64,000 nucleotides of DNA, taken from assembly GCF_036885605.1 (NCBI RefSeq), contig NZ_CP142523.1, positions 1,240,001-1,304,000 on the forward strand, in the 5' to 3' direction. Both the position numbers and the translations under genes were made by a program. Position 1 is the first letter of the stretch; every line of letters starts with the position of its first letter. Origin of the DNA: Janthinobacterium sp. TB1-E2. GTDB lineage: Bacteria; Pseudomonadota; Gammaproteobacteria; Burkholderiales; Burkholderiaceae_D. The notes below the pieces were generated by a model that searched no databases, was not told the origin of the DNA, and worked only from the letters and a program-made list of their open reading frames with translations. Below, one piece after another: positions 1-8,850 of the stretch.

Positions 1-2805
1 CTGATCGACTCGGGCAACCTGGCGCAGCAGCACACCAAGGATGTCAGCGACGTCTACCACATGGTGGCCGATTCGCTGTTCGAGGATTTCGCCTCGGCCG
101 ACTTCGCACGCGCCAAGCGTTCGATCGCCGTCAACCAGGCGCAGCACAAGAACTCGCTGTACAACGCGCCCGTGCCGCAAGACCGCTTCGGCGACATGCG
201 CCTGTATTTCTCCAAGCGCTTTTCCTCGTTCGGCATGGCCGTGCTCGATACGCGCCAGGAAGCGGCGCGCGACGAGCGGGCCCACCGCTGGGCCGGCGCC
301 ATGCTGCAAGCGTTCTTTGGCGTGGGCGGCACGGATGCGGGCGCCAACCGGGCCACGGATACGCAGCGCGATAACTTCCTCGCTGCCAATATGTTCCTGA
401 AGGGCACGCCGTTCAGCGATTTCCCCGAGTTTTCCGACAAGAGCATCGAACTGAAGCGCTCGAGCGGCGACTTCATCGATTTCCGCGTCGTCGACGAATT
501 GCTGGAAGACCGCCACGGCCACTTGCTGGCCGGCGTGGAAAACCGGGTCAACACGCGCATCAACGATATCCGCACGGGCTTTGACCGCAGCGAATGGCCG
601 GCGCAAGTGCGCGATGCCATGAAGCACCTGGAACGCGACGCCGTGCGCGACCAGGATTCCACGGCCGACACGACGGAAGACCGCATCAGCAAGCGCCGCC
701 GCGAAGTGCTCGACGACGTCAAGAAAGTCGTGCGCGACCAGCTGTATGGCTACCTGGACAACAAGGAATTCGGCGGCCTCGAATACGTGCTGTCCTTGGT
801 GGAACAGATCAAGGATCGCATCGAGGCGCCGGGCAGCGGACTGACGGCGCAGATCGGTAACAATGCCGAGCGCTACCGCGAAATCAAGGAAGCCGTGCGC
901 TCGCGCGAATACGAACGCCTGCTGAACAATCTGGAACAGACGCGCAGCACCTTCGGTTTCCTCAGCAACGGTGAAAAGCAGGCCGGCGTGGTGATGGACC
1001 ATTTGCGCACGGAAATGGCGAATGCCCTGAAATTCCATCTGCGCGCCAAGGCGGCGGACGAGTCCGTCATCCTGCTGGGCGAACTGTCGCGCTGGCTGGG
1101 CAACCGGGTCGGCGTCGATGCGCAAGGCCGCGCGCAGTGGAATGGCCTGGTGGGCGAGCTGCAAACGGGCCGCGAAGGCGTGCTGGCCATGCTGGCGGAA
1201 CTCAAAACGGCGAATACGATTTTGCAGAAGGACCTGGACAAGGAACACGCAACCCTGATCGTCATTCCCGTCACAGAAAATGACATCGCGCTGCCATCGG
1301 CGGCCACCTTGCGCCAGTGGGCCGATGAAGCGTTCAAGGACATGGGCGGCTCGAAAGCGCTGTTCCCCATGCTGGGCGAACCGGCGCAACGGGGCTTGAT
1401 CCTGGCCAAAGTCACGCGCATGGCCGAGAACATGATCGCCACGACGAGCCTGGTGGAAGGCGCGACAAGCACGCCCGACCCCCTGTTCGAGGCGCTGGAA
1501 CAGATGGATGTGTCCGAACGCCTGGACCGCTTCCGCAAGCTGCTGGCCTGTTCGATGCCGTGGATCGACGCCAATATGGCGGGCGACTTCACGGTCGTGT
1601 CAGACCAGTTCAAGTGCGTGATCGGCGTGGCCAACGCGGCCGCCTTCAAGGCGAAATTCGGCGCCGAGCTCGAATCGTGCGTGCCGACCCAGGTGGGCAT
1701 CACGGTGAGCCAGCTGGAAATCGTCGAGACGGGCATCCGCGGGCGCGCCGTCTGCTATTGCGAACTGGCCGGCGTGCCGATGACGGTGCTGCGGGGCCTG
1801 GAAGGCTGGCGCACCAGTTACCGCAAGGAAGGCGACAACGACAAGGCGCCGACCCACACGCACATCGATCCGACGCAATTCACGCACCCGATCGCACCGA
1901 ACACGGATGAGATGAAGCGCCTGGCGGAAGACTTCGGCGAATTCCTGCAAGCGATCATGCTGGGCGTGCTGACGCGCCACACGGGCCGCGTCGTGCCGCC
2001 GGGCCAGTACCAGTTTGCCGTCGAGCCGGGCGACTTGCGCCGCATCGGCAACGAGCGGGCCATCCGCCAGAACGGCATGCCTGCTTCGTACGAGAAAAAT
2101 ATCGCCCTGCGCATCGAAGAAAAATTGACGGCGCTTGACGCCGTGCAGACTGCCGCCATGGCGGCGCTGGCAAAATACTATGAACGCACCGTGTATGCGC
2201 CCAAGCTGGTGGCGCAGGCCGATGGTTCGCAACTGCCCTACGTCGGTTTTGGCAGCGCCATTTCCGCCGAAGTGGGCGCGCGCCTGCGCGAATCGGCGCG
2301 CCGCAAGGGCATGGCCAGCGATGAGCTCGACCGCACGGTGCAAACCCTGCTGGGCCGCCTGAAGGAGTGGGCGAACGTCATCGGCGACTCCGACAGCGAT
2401 GCCTACGACTGGGAAGTGCGCGAGCCGGAAGCGGACGGTCAGCCACGTTTGAAATATGCGATCAAGGCGGAAATGCTGGAAGCGGGGCGCCTCGAACAAT
2501 TGCTGCGCCCGGCCGGCGCGGCCGCTGCTCCGGCGGCAGCCGTGTTCGGCATGGCGCCGCCACCGCTGGGTGGCATGCCGCCGCCGCTGGTGGAATACCA
2601 GTATTTCCTGGGTATTAATGGCCAGCAGCAGGGACCGTTCACGGCCCAGCAGATCGTGCAATACGTGCAGGCGGGACAGGTCGCACCAGGCACCACCAAG
2701 GTGTGGCGCGCGGGCTTGCCGGCCTGGGCCGACCTGGCCCAGTTCCCCGAACTGTCGCCCTTGTTCCTCAGCGCGCCGCCACCGTTGATGCCGCCGCCAC
2801 TGTGA
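1..2805 (+). CDS. GYF_2-domain protein, 5' truncated; possibly tubulin-like upstream
   Basis: The frame is open from base 1, so the N-terminus lies outside the window; 934 codons are visible. Most of the protein is a charged, helix-rich region without a motif I can name with certainty. Residues about 838-864 are an Ala/Pro linker, about 865-920 form a GYF_2-type domain (YFLG...GPF...VWRAGLPAW), and the tail is proline-rich. GYF_2 domains usually bind proline-rich peptides. The downstream neighbour has a long proline-rich segment, so the two products may interact (inference). The early SSFG-containing stretch recalls the region after the GTPase core of bacterial tubulin-like (PF13809) proteins, but the core itself is not visible. 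It is probably cotranscribed with the next gene, 33 bp downstream. Confidence 0.8.
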   Translation: MIDSGNLAQQHTKDVSDVYHMVADSLFEDFASADFARAKRSIAVNQAQHKNSLYNAPVPQDRFGDMRLYFSKRFSSFGMAVLDTRQEAARDERAHRWAGAMLQAFFGVGGTDAGANRATDTQRDNFLAANMFLKGTPFSDFPEFSDKSIELKRSSGDFIDFRVVDELLEDRHGHLLAGVENRVNTRINDIRTGFDRSEWPAQVRDAMKHLERDAVRDQDSTADTTEDRISKRRREVLDDVKKVVRDQLYGYLDNKEFGGLEYVLSLVEQIKDRIEAPGSGLTAQIGNNAERYREIKEAVRSREYERLLNNLEQTRSTFGFLSNGEKQAGVVMDHLRTEMANALKFHLRAKAADESVILLGELSRWLGNRVGVDAQGRAQWNGLVGELQTGREGVLAMLAELKTANTILQKDLDKEHATLIVIPVTENDIALPSAATLRQWADEAFKDMGGSKALFPMLGEPAQRGLILAKVTRMAENMIATTSLVEGATSTPDPLFEALEQMDVSERLDRFRKLLACSMPWIDANMAGDFTVVSDQFKCVIGVANAAAFKAKFGAELESCVPTQVGITVSQLEIVETGIRGRAVCYCELAGVPMTVLRGLEGWRTSYRKEGDNDKAPTHTHIDPTQFTHPIAPNTDEMKRLAEDFGEFLQAIMLGVLTRHTGRVVPPGQYQFAVEPGDLRRIGNERAIRQNGMPASYEKNIALRIEEKLTALDAVQTAAMAALAKYYERTVYAPKLVAQADGSQLPYVGFGSAISAEVGARLRESARRKGMASDELDRTVQTLLGRLKEWANVIGDSDSDAYDWEVREPEADGQPRLKYAIKAEMLEAGRLEQLLRPAGAAAAPAAAVFGMAPPPLGGMPPPLVEYQYFLGINGQQQGPFTAQQIVQYVQAGQVAPGTTKVWRAGLPAWADLAQFPELSPLFLSAPPPLMPPPL

Positions 2806-2838
2806 ACGCTGGAATGACGTTGGAATGAAGGATTAGTT

Positions 2839-4044
2839 TTGGATATCTGTAACAAATGCAAGACGGGTCTGTGGACCGTTGTCAGCCATTGCCCGTACTG
2901 CGGTCATGCGGTGGCGGGCGCGGCCAAGCCAGCCGCGGCCGTGCCGCCGCCGCTGCCTGTGCCTCCGCCAGTAGCGCCCAAGCCACCGCCTGTGCCGGTG
3001 GCGCCTGCGCCCGCACCGAAAGCGCCACCGAAACCGGCTGTCGTTCCACCGCCAGCGCCGCCGAAGCCGGCCCAGACGCAAGCCGTGCCCAAGCCCGCGC
3101 CCGTGCCGCCATCGGTGCCACCCGTGTCGCCACCGCCGCGCAAGTGGCTGCGCTGGCTGGGCGGCATCGCCGTGCTGGCGGCCGTCATCGTCTACATGAA
3201 TGGCAAGCCGGGCGGCAAGAATGAATCGGCCTGCAATGACGCCATCGATAGCGGCCTCAAGTTGGTAGCGAATGGCAGCCTGGACGGCGCCCGCCAGAAG
3301 CTGGCGACGGCGAAGAATGTGTGTACGGGCAAGTCCAGCGCCAAGGCTGACGATTTGCAGGCGGCCATCGGCAAGGCCGGTGCCGCATCCAGCGGTTGCC
3401 AGCGCAGTGTGCGCGCCATCGAGCGCGCGATCGATGGCCATCAATTGCAAAGCGCCGCCAAGGGCATCGCCGCGCTCGACATCGATTGCGCGGGCGCTGC
3501 CAGCGTGGATTCCTTGCGCAAGCAGCTGGCGCGCCAGCAAGCGGCAGCCGCGTCCGTGCTGGTGGGCGTGCGTCAGGCGCTCGACGGCAAGGATGCGGTG
3601 GCGGCACGCAATGGCATCGCCAGACTGGAAGCGATCGACCGCGAAGCGGTGGAATTGCCGCAGTTGAAGGCTGACGTGCAGGCGCTGTCGGCGGCTGCGG
3701 CGCCGGCGCCCGTTGCAGCTCCGGTTGCGGTCCCGGCGCCCGTGCCGACGTCGGCACAGCAGGAACCGGCGCCCGCGCGCGCGGTCGAACGTTCAGCGGT
3801 GGCCGAACGCCGCCCGCTGGAAACGTCGCCCGTCGATAGCGGCGCGGCCATGCGCAACGAAATGGCGCAATCGTTCCTGCGTGATGCCGAGCGTTCTTTG
3901 CTGGAAGGTAAGTTCGATGCGGCCAAGACGTATCTGGAAAGCGCGCGCCGCGTCGATCCGGGCAATGCGCGCATCGACAATCTGTCGCGCCGCATCCGCG
4001 AGCGCGAACGGCAAGTGTTGCAGACGGAAACAACGATCAATTAG
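2839..4044 (+). CDS. Zinc-ribbon, proline-rich single-pass membrane protein
   Basis: The 401-residue product starts at TTG (GAAGGA lies about 7 nt upstream; no ATG or GTG fits). Cys4, Cys7, Cys18 and Cys21 form a four-cysteine zinc ribbon. Residues about 30-98 are Pro/Ala/Lys-rich, and about 102-118 form one hydrophobic segment. The remainder is Ala-rich helical sequence ending in a TPR-like stretch (residues about 340-395). The order suggests a cytoplasmic zinc ribbon on a flexible arm with a periplasmic helical domain, although the opposite topology is possible. It sits between the GYF_2 gene and a lipoprotein gene (17-bp gap), so the three probably form one envelope-associated unit. Specific function unknown. 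Confidence 0.8.
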   Translation: MDICNKCKTGLWTVVSHCPYCGHAVAGAAKPAAAVPPPLPVPPPVAPKPPPVPVAPAPAPKAPPKPAVVPPPAPPKPAQTQAVPKPAPVPPSVPPVSPPPRKWLRWLGGIAVLAAVIVYMNGKPGGKNESACNDAIDSGLKLVANGSLDGARQKLATAKNVCTGKSSAKADDLQAAIGKAGAASSGCQRSVRAIERAIDGHQLQSAAKGIAALDIDCAGAASVDSLRKQLARQQAAAASVLVGVRQALDGKDAVAARNGIARLEAIDREAVELPQLKADVQALSAAAAPAPVAAPVAVPAPVPTSAQQEPAPARAVERSAVAERRPLETSPVDSGAAMRNEMAQSFLRDAERSLLEGKFDAAKTYLESARRVDPGNARIDNLSRRIRERERQVLQTETTIN

Positions 4045-4061
4045 CTATCTGGGGAGTCACC

Positions 4062-4811
4062 ATGCTGAACCACACCACCTTGCGCGCGGCCGCTGCGCTG
4101 ACCATCGCGGCCATGCTGGCCGGCTGCGCCACAGCGCCGATGAACCCGAACGGCGTGCGCCAGGACGGTTCCTATCCGCAAGGTGGAAGCCAGGCGGCCA
4201 CGGATGAAGACCCGTGCAGCGTGGGCACGTCGGCTGCTGCCGGCGCGGCCGTAGGGGCATTGCTGGGCGCGCTGGCGGGCGGCAAGAATGGCGCGCTGAA
4301 GGGGGCTGCCATCGGCGGCGGCCTGGCGGCGGCCGGTTGCCTGGCCATCAATGTCAATTCGCGCCAGACCAAGACGGCGGCGCAGGCGGACCGCGACTAT
4401 ATCCGCACGCGCGGCGCGCTGCCGCGCGAGCCGCAAGTGGTGTCGTACACGCCGCAGCTGAGCGCCTCGACCGTCAAGCGCGGCCAGCCGTTCAAGGTCA
4501 ATTCGGTGGTGGAGCTGGTCAATGGCAGCGCGCAAAGCATCAACGACGTGCGCGAAGAGCTGGTGGTGCTCGACCCGCAAGGCCAGCCGTTCAAGTCCGG
4601 CTCGAAAGCCCTGGCCAGCAACAACAAGTCGGGCGGGCGCTTTGAAAACTCGTTCCAGCTGACCTTTCCAGAAGGCGTATCGCAAGGCGTGTATGGCGTC
4701 AAGACGAATCTGTACGTGAACGGCAAGCTGGCCGCCACGCGCGACTTGCGTACGCAGCTGGTGATGCTGGATGTGGATACGCGCGTTGACGCGCAGCTGG
4801 CGCTGCGCTGA
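4062..4811 (+). CDS. Glycine-zipper lipoprotein
   Basis: The 249-residue product has a type II signal peptide with lipobox LAGC (Cys22), so it should be an outer- or inner-membrane lipoprotein. Residues about 58-92 are a Gly/Ala-rich glycine-zipper-like segment (GAAVGALLGALAGG), as in 17-kDa surface antigen-type proteins, which can insert in or span membranes. The C-terminal part (about 125-245) looks like a beta-rich domain. ATG 4062 follows a GGGGAG ribosome-binding site. It is the last gene of the group starting at the window edge; a palindromic repeat follows immediately. Function unknown. Confidence 0.82.
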   Translation: MLNHTTLRAAAALTIAAMLAGCATAPMNPNGVRQDGSYPQGGSQAATDEDPCSVGTSAAAGAAVGALLGALAGGKNGALKGAAIGGGLAAAGCLAINVNSRQTKTAAQADRDYIRTRGALPREPQVVSYTPQLSASTVKRGQPFKVNSVVELVNGSAQSINDVREELVVLDPQGQPFKSGSKALASNNKSGGRFENSFQLTFPEGVSQGVYGVKTNLYVNGKLAATRDLRTQLVMLDVDTRVDAQLALR

Positions 4812-4828
4812 TCGCCGTATGCAAATGG

Positions 4829-4928
4829 GTAGGTCGGATTAGCGGGGTAAAGCCCCGCGTAATCCGACAACACCACTAACGCCAACAATGTTGTCGGATT
4901 ACGGCCCCTTGGGCCTAATCCGACCTAC
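4829..4928. repeat. REP-like intergenic palindrome
   Basis: Perfect 13-bp terminal inverted repeats (gtaggtcggatta at 4829-4841 and its complement at 4916-4928) enclose two smaller hairpins: gcggggt/agccccgc on the left and ggcccc/gggcc on the right. There is an internal pair tccgaca/tgtcgga. The architecture, a GTCGGATTA head with two back-to-back imperfect hairpins between convergent genes, is typical of bacterial REP/BIME elements. The right end overlaps the trmL stop codon (4925-4927). It may also serve as a bidirectional transcription stop. Confidence 0.65.
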
Positions 4929-5395
4929 GCGCCGCCCTGGTAGCCATGCTGGCGCCACGCTTCATACACGACGACGGCCACCGTATTCGATAAATTCAAA
5001 CTGCGGTTGTCCGGGCGCATCGGCAGGCGGATGCGTTGCTCCGCTGGAAAACCGTCGCGCAGGGCCGGGTCCAGGCCTTTCGTTTCCGAACCGAACACGA
5101 ACACGTCGCCCGGCAGGAAGGCCACGTCGCCGAACGGGCGCGAGCCGCGCGTCGTCATGGCGAACATGCGGGATGGGTCGGGTTGGGTGTCGGCCAGGAA
5201 CGCGTCCCAATTCTTGTGCACCTTCATGTTGGCGTAATCGTGGTAATCGAGGCCGGCGCGCTTCATCTTGGCATCGTCGAGCGGAAAGCCCAGCGGTTCG
5301 ACCAGGTGCAGCTGCGCGCCCGTGTTCGCGCACAAGCGGATGACGTTACCCGTATTGGGCGGGATTTCAGGTTCTACCAAAACAACGTGAAACAA
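4925..5395 (-). CDS. trmL: tRNA (cytidine(34)-2'-O)-methyltransferase TrmL
   Basis: A 156-residue SPOUT-class methyltransferase, the usual TrmL length. The N-terminus ([20 protein letters not shown]) and the C-terminal knot ([19 protein letters not shown]) match the family. TrmL 2'-O-methylates the wobble nucleotide of the two tRNA-Leu isoacceptors with SAM. Its last codons and stop lie inside the right arm of a palindromic repeat, so the repeat may have set the present C-terminus. comF lies 24 bp upstream on the same strand, and the two may be cotranscribed. Confidence 0.93.
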   Translation of the reverse strand: MFHVVLVEPEIPPNTGNVIRLCANTGAQLHLVEPLGFPLDDAKMKRAGLDYHDYANMKVHKNWDAFLADTQPDPSRMFAMTTRGSRPFGDVAFLPGDVFVFGSETKGLDPALRDGFPAEQRIRLPMRPDNRSLNLSNTVAVVVYEAWRQHGYQGGA

Positions 5396-5419
5396 AATGC
5401 TCTCCTTATATAAGTGATG

Positions 5420-6181
5420 CTAGCGTGGCGGCGTGCGCGCCACCACCAATATGCTGACCCTGGCCGCGCCTTCGCTCTTGCAGGCGGCGGCCAGGGCGTT
5501 GACGGTATGGCCGCTGCTCATCACGTCGTCGACGATGCCGACATGACACCCTTGCAATAGCGGTGCGTGTTCGGGCGCGATGGCGAACGCGTGCGCCAGG
5601 TTGGCTTGCCGTTCCTGCGGCGCCACGCCGCTTTGCGCCCTGGTTTCGCGTACCCGCAGCGCCAGGCGGGGCTGTAAAGCTACGTCCAGCAGGCGCGCCA
5701 GCGGACGGGCAATTTCCAGCGCCTGGTTAAAACCCCGCTCGGCCAGCCGGGCCGGGCCCAGAGGCACGGGGCACAGCAACTGCGGCGCTTCCCACTCTGG
5801 TTGTTGCTGAATGGCAACGTGCAGCAGTTCTGCCAACAGGGGCGCCAGCGCCAGGCGCGCGCCGAATTTCAGCTGCAGCAGCAACTGGTCGACGGGCGCC
5901 GCATAATCAAACGCCGTGATCGCGGCGTCGTACGCGGGCCGCTGGCGCAAACAGCGCCCGCACAGCAGCGCCACATCGTCGAGCGGATTGGCGCACTGGC
6001 GGCAGCGGTGGCGCAGTTGCCCGCGTCCTTGTCCCAGGTACTGCGCGCGGCAGGGCGGGCACAGCATTTGCGGGCAGCCGATGCCGCACAGCGCGCACTG
6101 GGCCGGCAACACCGTGGCGCCCAGCCACTGGCGCAGCGCCTGCCACGCGGCATCAAGGCGGTGCCGGCTGGCGGTTCGCAT
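5420..6181 (-). CDS. comF: ComF family phosphoribosyltransferase-like protein
   Basis: 253 residues. The N-terminal part carries paired CxxC-type zinc-binding cysteines (CALCGIGC, CPPC, CRQC, CGRC; residues about 28-85). The C-terminal domain has the phosphoribosyltransferase PRPP loop (VGIVDDVMSSGHTV). ComF/GntX proteins help take up or process single-stranded DNA during transformation in competent bacteria; the exact chemistry is unsettled. It is divergent from bioC with 57 bp between starts, an arrangement common in Burkholderiales. Confidence 0.9.
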   Translation of the reverse strand: MRTASRHRLDAAWQALRQWLGATVLPAQCALCGIGCPQMLCPPCRAQYLGQGRGQLRHRCRQCANPLDDVALLCGRCLRQRPAYDAAITAFDYAAPVDQLLLQLKFGARLALAPLLAELLHVAIQQQPEWEAPQLLCPVPLGPARLAERGFNQALEIARPLARLLDVALQPRLALRVRETRAQSGVAPQERQANLAHAFAIAPEHAPLLQGCHVGIVDDVMSSGHTVNALAAACKSEGAARVSILVVARTPPR

Positions 6182-6238
6182 CGCGATGGCGTCGTTCCAT
6201 GTACACTGCCGACATTATCTCACCTCACCCGATTCAAC

Positions 6239-7162
6239 ATGCCAGTTCCCACCAGTCCGCCCAAAATGAGTGCGCCCATCGATGCGGTGCAAGTACGCGA
6301 TTTCTTTTCCCGTCCGGCGCGCGTCGCGCCATCGGACTTCCTGCGCCGCGAAGTGTCGGCACGCATGCACGAGCGCCTGGAGCTGGTGAAAATCACGCCG
6401 CACCGGGTGCTTGACGCCGGCTGCGGCCCTGGCGCGGACTTGGCGCAGCTGCAAAAGGATTATCCCGCCGCGCAGATTATCGGTCTCGATGCAGCGCAAG
6501 CGATGATGCAGGCGGCGCGCGCGCCCGCGTCGAAACTGGCCAGCCTGAACCAGTTCCTCAGCAAACTCTTGCCGGCCAAGGCGGGCGTGGATTTATTGTG
6601 CGGCGACCTCGGCGACTTGCCGCTGGCGCAAGGCAGCATCGACCTCGTGTGGTCCAACCTGGCGCTGCACTGGCATGCCCAGCCCGACCGCGTGTTTGCC
6701 GAATGGCGGCGCGCGCTGCGCCTCGATGGTTTGCTGATGTTTTCCTGTTTCGGTCCGGACACCTTCCGCGAAGTGCGCGACGCCTTTGCCGAGGCGGACT
6801 TGTATCCGCATGCCTTGCCCTTTGTCGACATGCACGACTTTGGCGACATGCTGGTCGAGACGGGTTTTTCCACGCCCGTGCTGGATATGGAGATCATCAC
6901 GGTGACCTACGACACGGCGGAAAAACTGCTGGCGGACGTGCGCGCCTTTGGCGGCAACCCGCTGACCACGCGCCGCCGCGGCCTGATGGGCAAGGCGGCC
7001 TGGCAGCGCATGCTGGCCGCGCTGGAAAAAACGCGCCGTCCCGATGGCAAGCTGGGCCTGAGTTTCGAGGTGATCTATGGCCACGCCTTCCGTCCCGCGC
7101 CGCGCGTGACGCGCAACGGGGAAGCCATCATTCGATTTGACTTGCCGCGCAAACCCAAATAA
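6239..7162 (+). CDS. bioC: Malonyl-[acyl-carrier protein] O-methyltransferase BioC
   Basis: A 307-residue class I SAM methyltransferase. Motif I is VLDAGCGPGADL (residues about 58-69), followed by IGLDAA and the DLVWSNLALHWH segment typical of BioC. BioC methylates malonyl-ACP so it can prime pimeloyl synthesis in the biotin pathway. I chose ATG 6239; ATG 6266 (MSAPID) is an alternative nine codons in. The frame is open further upstream, but that part overlaps comF antisense and is not coding. No other bio gene is adjacent in the window. Confidence 0.85.
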   Translation: MPVPTSPPKMSAPIDAVQVRDFFSRPARVAPSDFLRREVSARMHERLELVKITPHRVLDAGCGPGADLAQLQKDYPAAQIIGLDAAQAMMQAARAPASKLASLNQFLSKLLPAKAGVDLLCGDLGDLPLAQGSIDLVWSNLALHWHAQPDRVFAEWRRALRLDGLLMFSCFGPDTFREVRDAFAEADLYPHALPFVDMHDFGDMLVETGFSTPVLDMEIITVTYDTAEKLLADVRAFGGNPLTTRRRGLMGKAAWQRMLAALEKTRRPDGKLGLSFEVIYGHAFRPAPRVTRNGEAIIRFDLPRKPK

Positions 7163-7628
7163 AAGCGCAAAGAAACCGACACTTGGTCGGCATCCGCGCG
7201 TTAATGTTGCAGCAAGCGTTGCAAAGCGCGCGGCGGCCGGGAGAAGGGCGCGCACAAAGCCGATTATTGCTTGATGGATTCAAGTTTACTTGATTATAAT
7301 CGTTGATTGTTTGTCAGCTTGTTAAGTAGAAAAAACAAGGGCTGCATACAAAATAAAAAAAACAAAGCGAGACGAATTCGAAGTTACTGCATTAGTATAG
7401 TAACCATCTTCCACACGAGGCCATTTCGATGTGGGGAAGAAAAACAGGGTTCCAGCATGGTTGCGCGCCGCCGTTTTTGCTGCGGCAGCCAGCATGGAAT
7501 TCGCTGGTGCTTGACGCACATGGCCGCATTCTGGCCGTGTTGCTTTCATGGAGGAGCGGCAGCGGTCCAGTACGGAGAAGTCCGCAGCCGTTTAAAATAT
7601 CATTATTTTTTGGGTGGTTGGGGAAAAC
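7163..7628 (+). other. 466-bp leader region upstream of coxB
   Basis: There is no convincing gene here. The first 100 bp are GC-rich, bases 7270-7400 are AT-rich and contain a good sigma70 promoter, and bases 7430-7600 are again GC-rich with only unsupported short frames (for example a 67-codon frame at 7429 that resembles nothing I know). If the promoter at 7271-7300 is used, coxB has an untranslated leader of roughly 320 nt. Confidence 0.5.
7271..7300 (+). promoter_or_regulatory. Putative sigma70 promoter of the cox operon
   Basis: TTGATG (7271-7276), an 18-bp spacer and a perfect TATAAT (7295-7300) in the only AT-rich stretch upstream of coxB. It is a sequence match only; the start point would be near 7307. 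Confidence 0.5.
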
Positions 7629-8837
7629 ATGACACATGCAAAGCGACTTCAATCGTTGCTGCTCGGGCTGTCTTTGACAGCGTTTGGCATCGGGCGATGG
7701 GCCACGGCGGCACCGGCTGCCGGCACCTATCCCGGCACCGGCGGTCCCGTGCCGTTCGAAATGAATCTGCAACCGCCGGCGACACAGATCGCCCATGAAA
7801 TCTACGATTTGCACACCCTGATGATGATCATCTGCCTGGTGATCTTCGTGGCCGTGTTCGGCGTCATGTTTTATTCCATCTTCAAGCACCGCAAGTCCCT
7901 GGGCCACAAACCGGCCACTTTCCACGAAAGCACCACCGTCGAGATCGCCTGGACCGTCGTGCCTTTCCTGATCGTCATCGGCATGGCCCTGCCTGCCACG
8001 CGCACCGTCGTCGGCATGAAGGATACGTCGAACGCCGACATCACCATCAAGGCCACTGGCATGCAGTGGAAATGGGGCTATGACTACCTGAAAGGCGAGG
8101 GCGAAGGCATCTCCTTCCTTTCCAACCTGGCCACGCCGCGCTCGCAAGTGGGAGCGCCAGGCGCGCCGCCGACGGAAAAACGCGGTGAAAACTACCTGAT
8201 CGAAGTCGATAACGAAGTCGTCGTGCCGGTCAACAAGAAAATCCGCGTGGTGCTGACGGCCAACGACGTCATCCACGCCTGGTCCGTGCCCGCCTTTGGC
8301 GTCAAGCAGGATGCGATTCCCGGTTTCGTGCGCGACACCTGGTTCAAGTCCGACCATATCGGTACCTTCCGCGGCAATTGCGCCGAGCTGTGCGGCAAGG
8401 AGCACGCGTTCATGCCCATCGTCGTCAAGGTCGTATCAGCCGATGACTACAAGGCTTGGGTTGATGTAAAACAAAAGGAAATGGCGGCATTGGCTGATGA
8501 TCCAAGCAAGGTGTGGACCATCGACGAATTGAAAGTCAAGGGCGAGAAAGTATATGCGGCCAACTGCGTGGTCTGCCACCAGGCGACAGGCAAGGGCGTG
8601 CCCGGTGCGTTCGCGCCGCTGGACGGCTCGGCGGTGGTGAACGGTCCGAAAGCGGATCAGATCCACGTCTTGCTGAACGGGCAAAAGAGCGGCAAGTATC
8701 CCGCTGAAATGCCAGCCTGGAAACAGCTGTCCGATACGGAAATTGCCGCAGTGATCACTTACACGCGCAATTCCTGGTCGAACAAGGCCGCAGAGAACAT
8801 CGTTCAACCAGCCGAAATCGTGGCTGCACGCAAGTAA
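7629..8837 (+). CDS. coxB: Cytochrome c oxidase subunit II with C-terminal cytochrome c domain
   Basis: 402 residues. An N-terminal signal peptide is followed by two TM helices (about 58-80 and 103-125) and a periplasmic cupredoxin domain whose CuA ligands are visible as Cys251, Cys255, His259 and Met262 (CAELCGKEHAFM). A fused cytochrome c domain follows with CVVCH at 313-317. The fusion makes this a caa3-like enzyme that carries its own heme c electron entry site. ATG 7629 gives a normal signal peptide; an in-frame GTG at 7614 is the alternative. It heads the oxidase operon. Confidence 0.95.
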   Translation: MTHAKRLQSLLLGLSLTAFGIGRWATAAPAAGTYPGTGGPVPFEMNLQPPATQIAHEIYDLHTLMMIICLVIFVAVFGVMFYSIFKHRKSLGHKPATFHESTTVEIAWTVVPFLIVIGMALPATRTVVGMKDTSNADITIKATGMQWKWGYDYLKGEGEGISFLSNLATPRSQVGAPGAPPTEKRGENYLIEVDNEVVVPVNKKIRVVLTANDVIHAWSVPAFGVKQDAIPGFVRDTWFKSDHIGTFRGNCAELCGKEHAFMPIVVKVVSADDYKAWVDVKQKEMAALADDPSKVWTIDELKVKGEKVYAANCVVCHQATGKGVPGAFAPLDGSAVVNGPKADQIHVLLNGQKSGKYPAEMPAWKQLSDTEIAAVITYTRNSWSNKAAENIVQPAEIVAARK

Positions 8838-8850
8838 TTAGGAGCCGCAT

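Noticed and set aside
7271-7303. FNR/ANR-like boxes near the cox promoter (TTGAT-GGA-TTCAA and TTGAT-TATA-ATCGT)
   Set aside because: The first has a 3-nt instead of 4-nt centre and the second a degenerate right half; neither is good enough to call.
7429-7632. 67-codon frame upstream of coxB as a gene
   Set aside because: No ribosome site, it overlaps the coxB start, and the product resembles nothing known.
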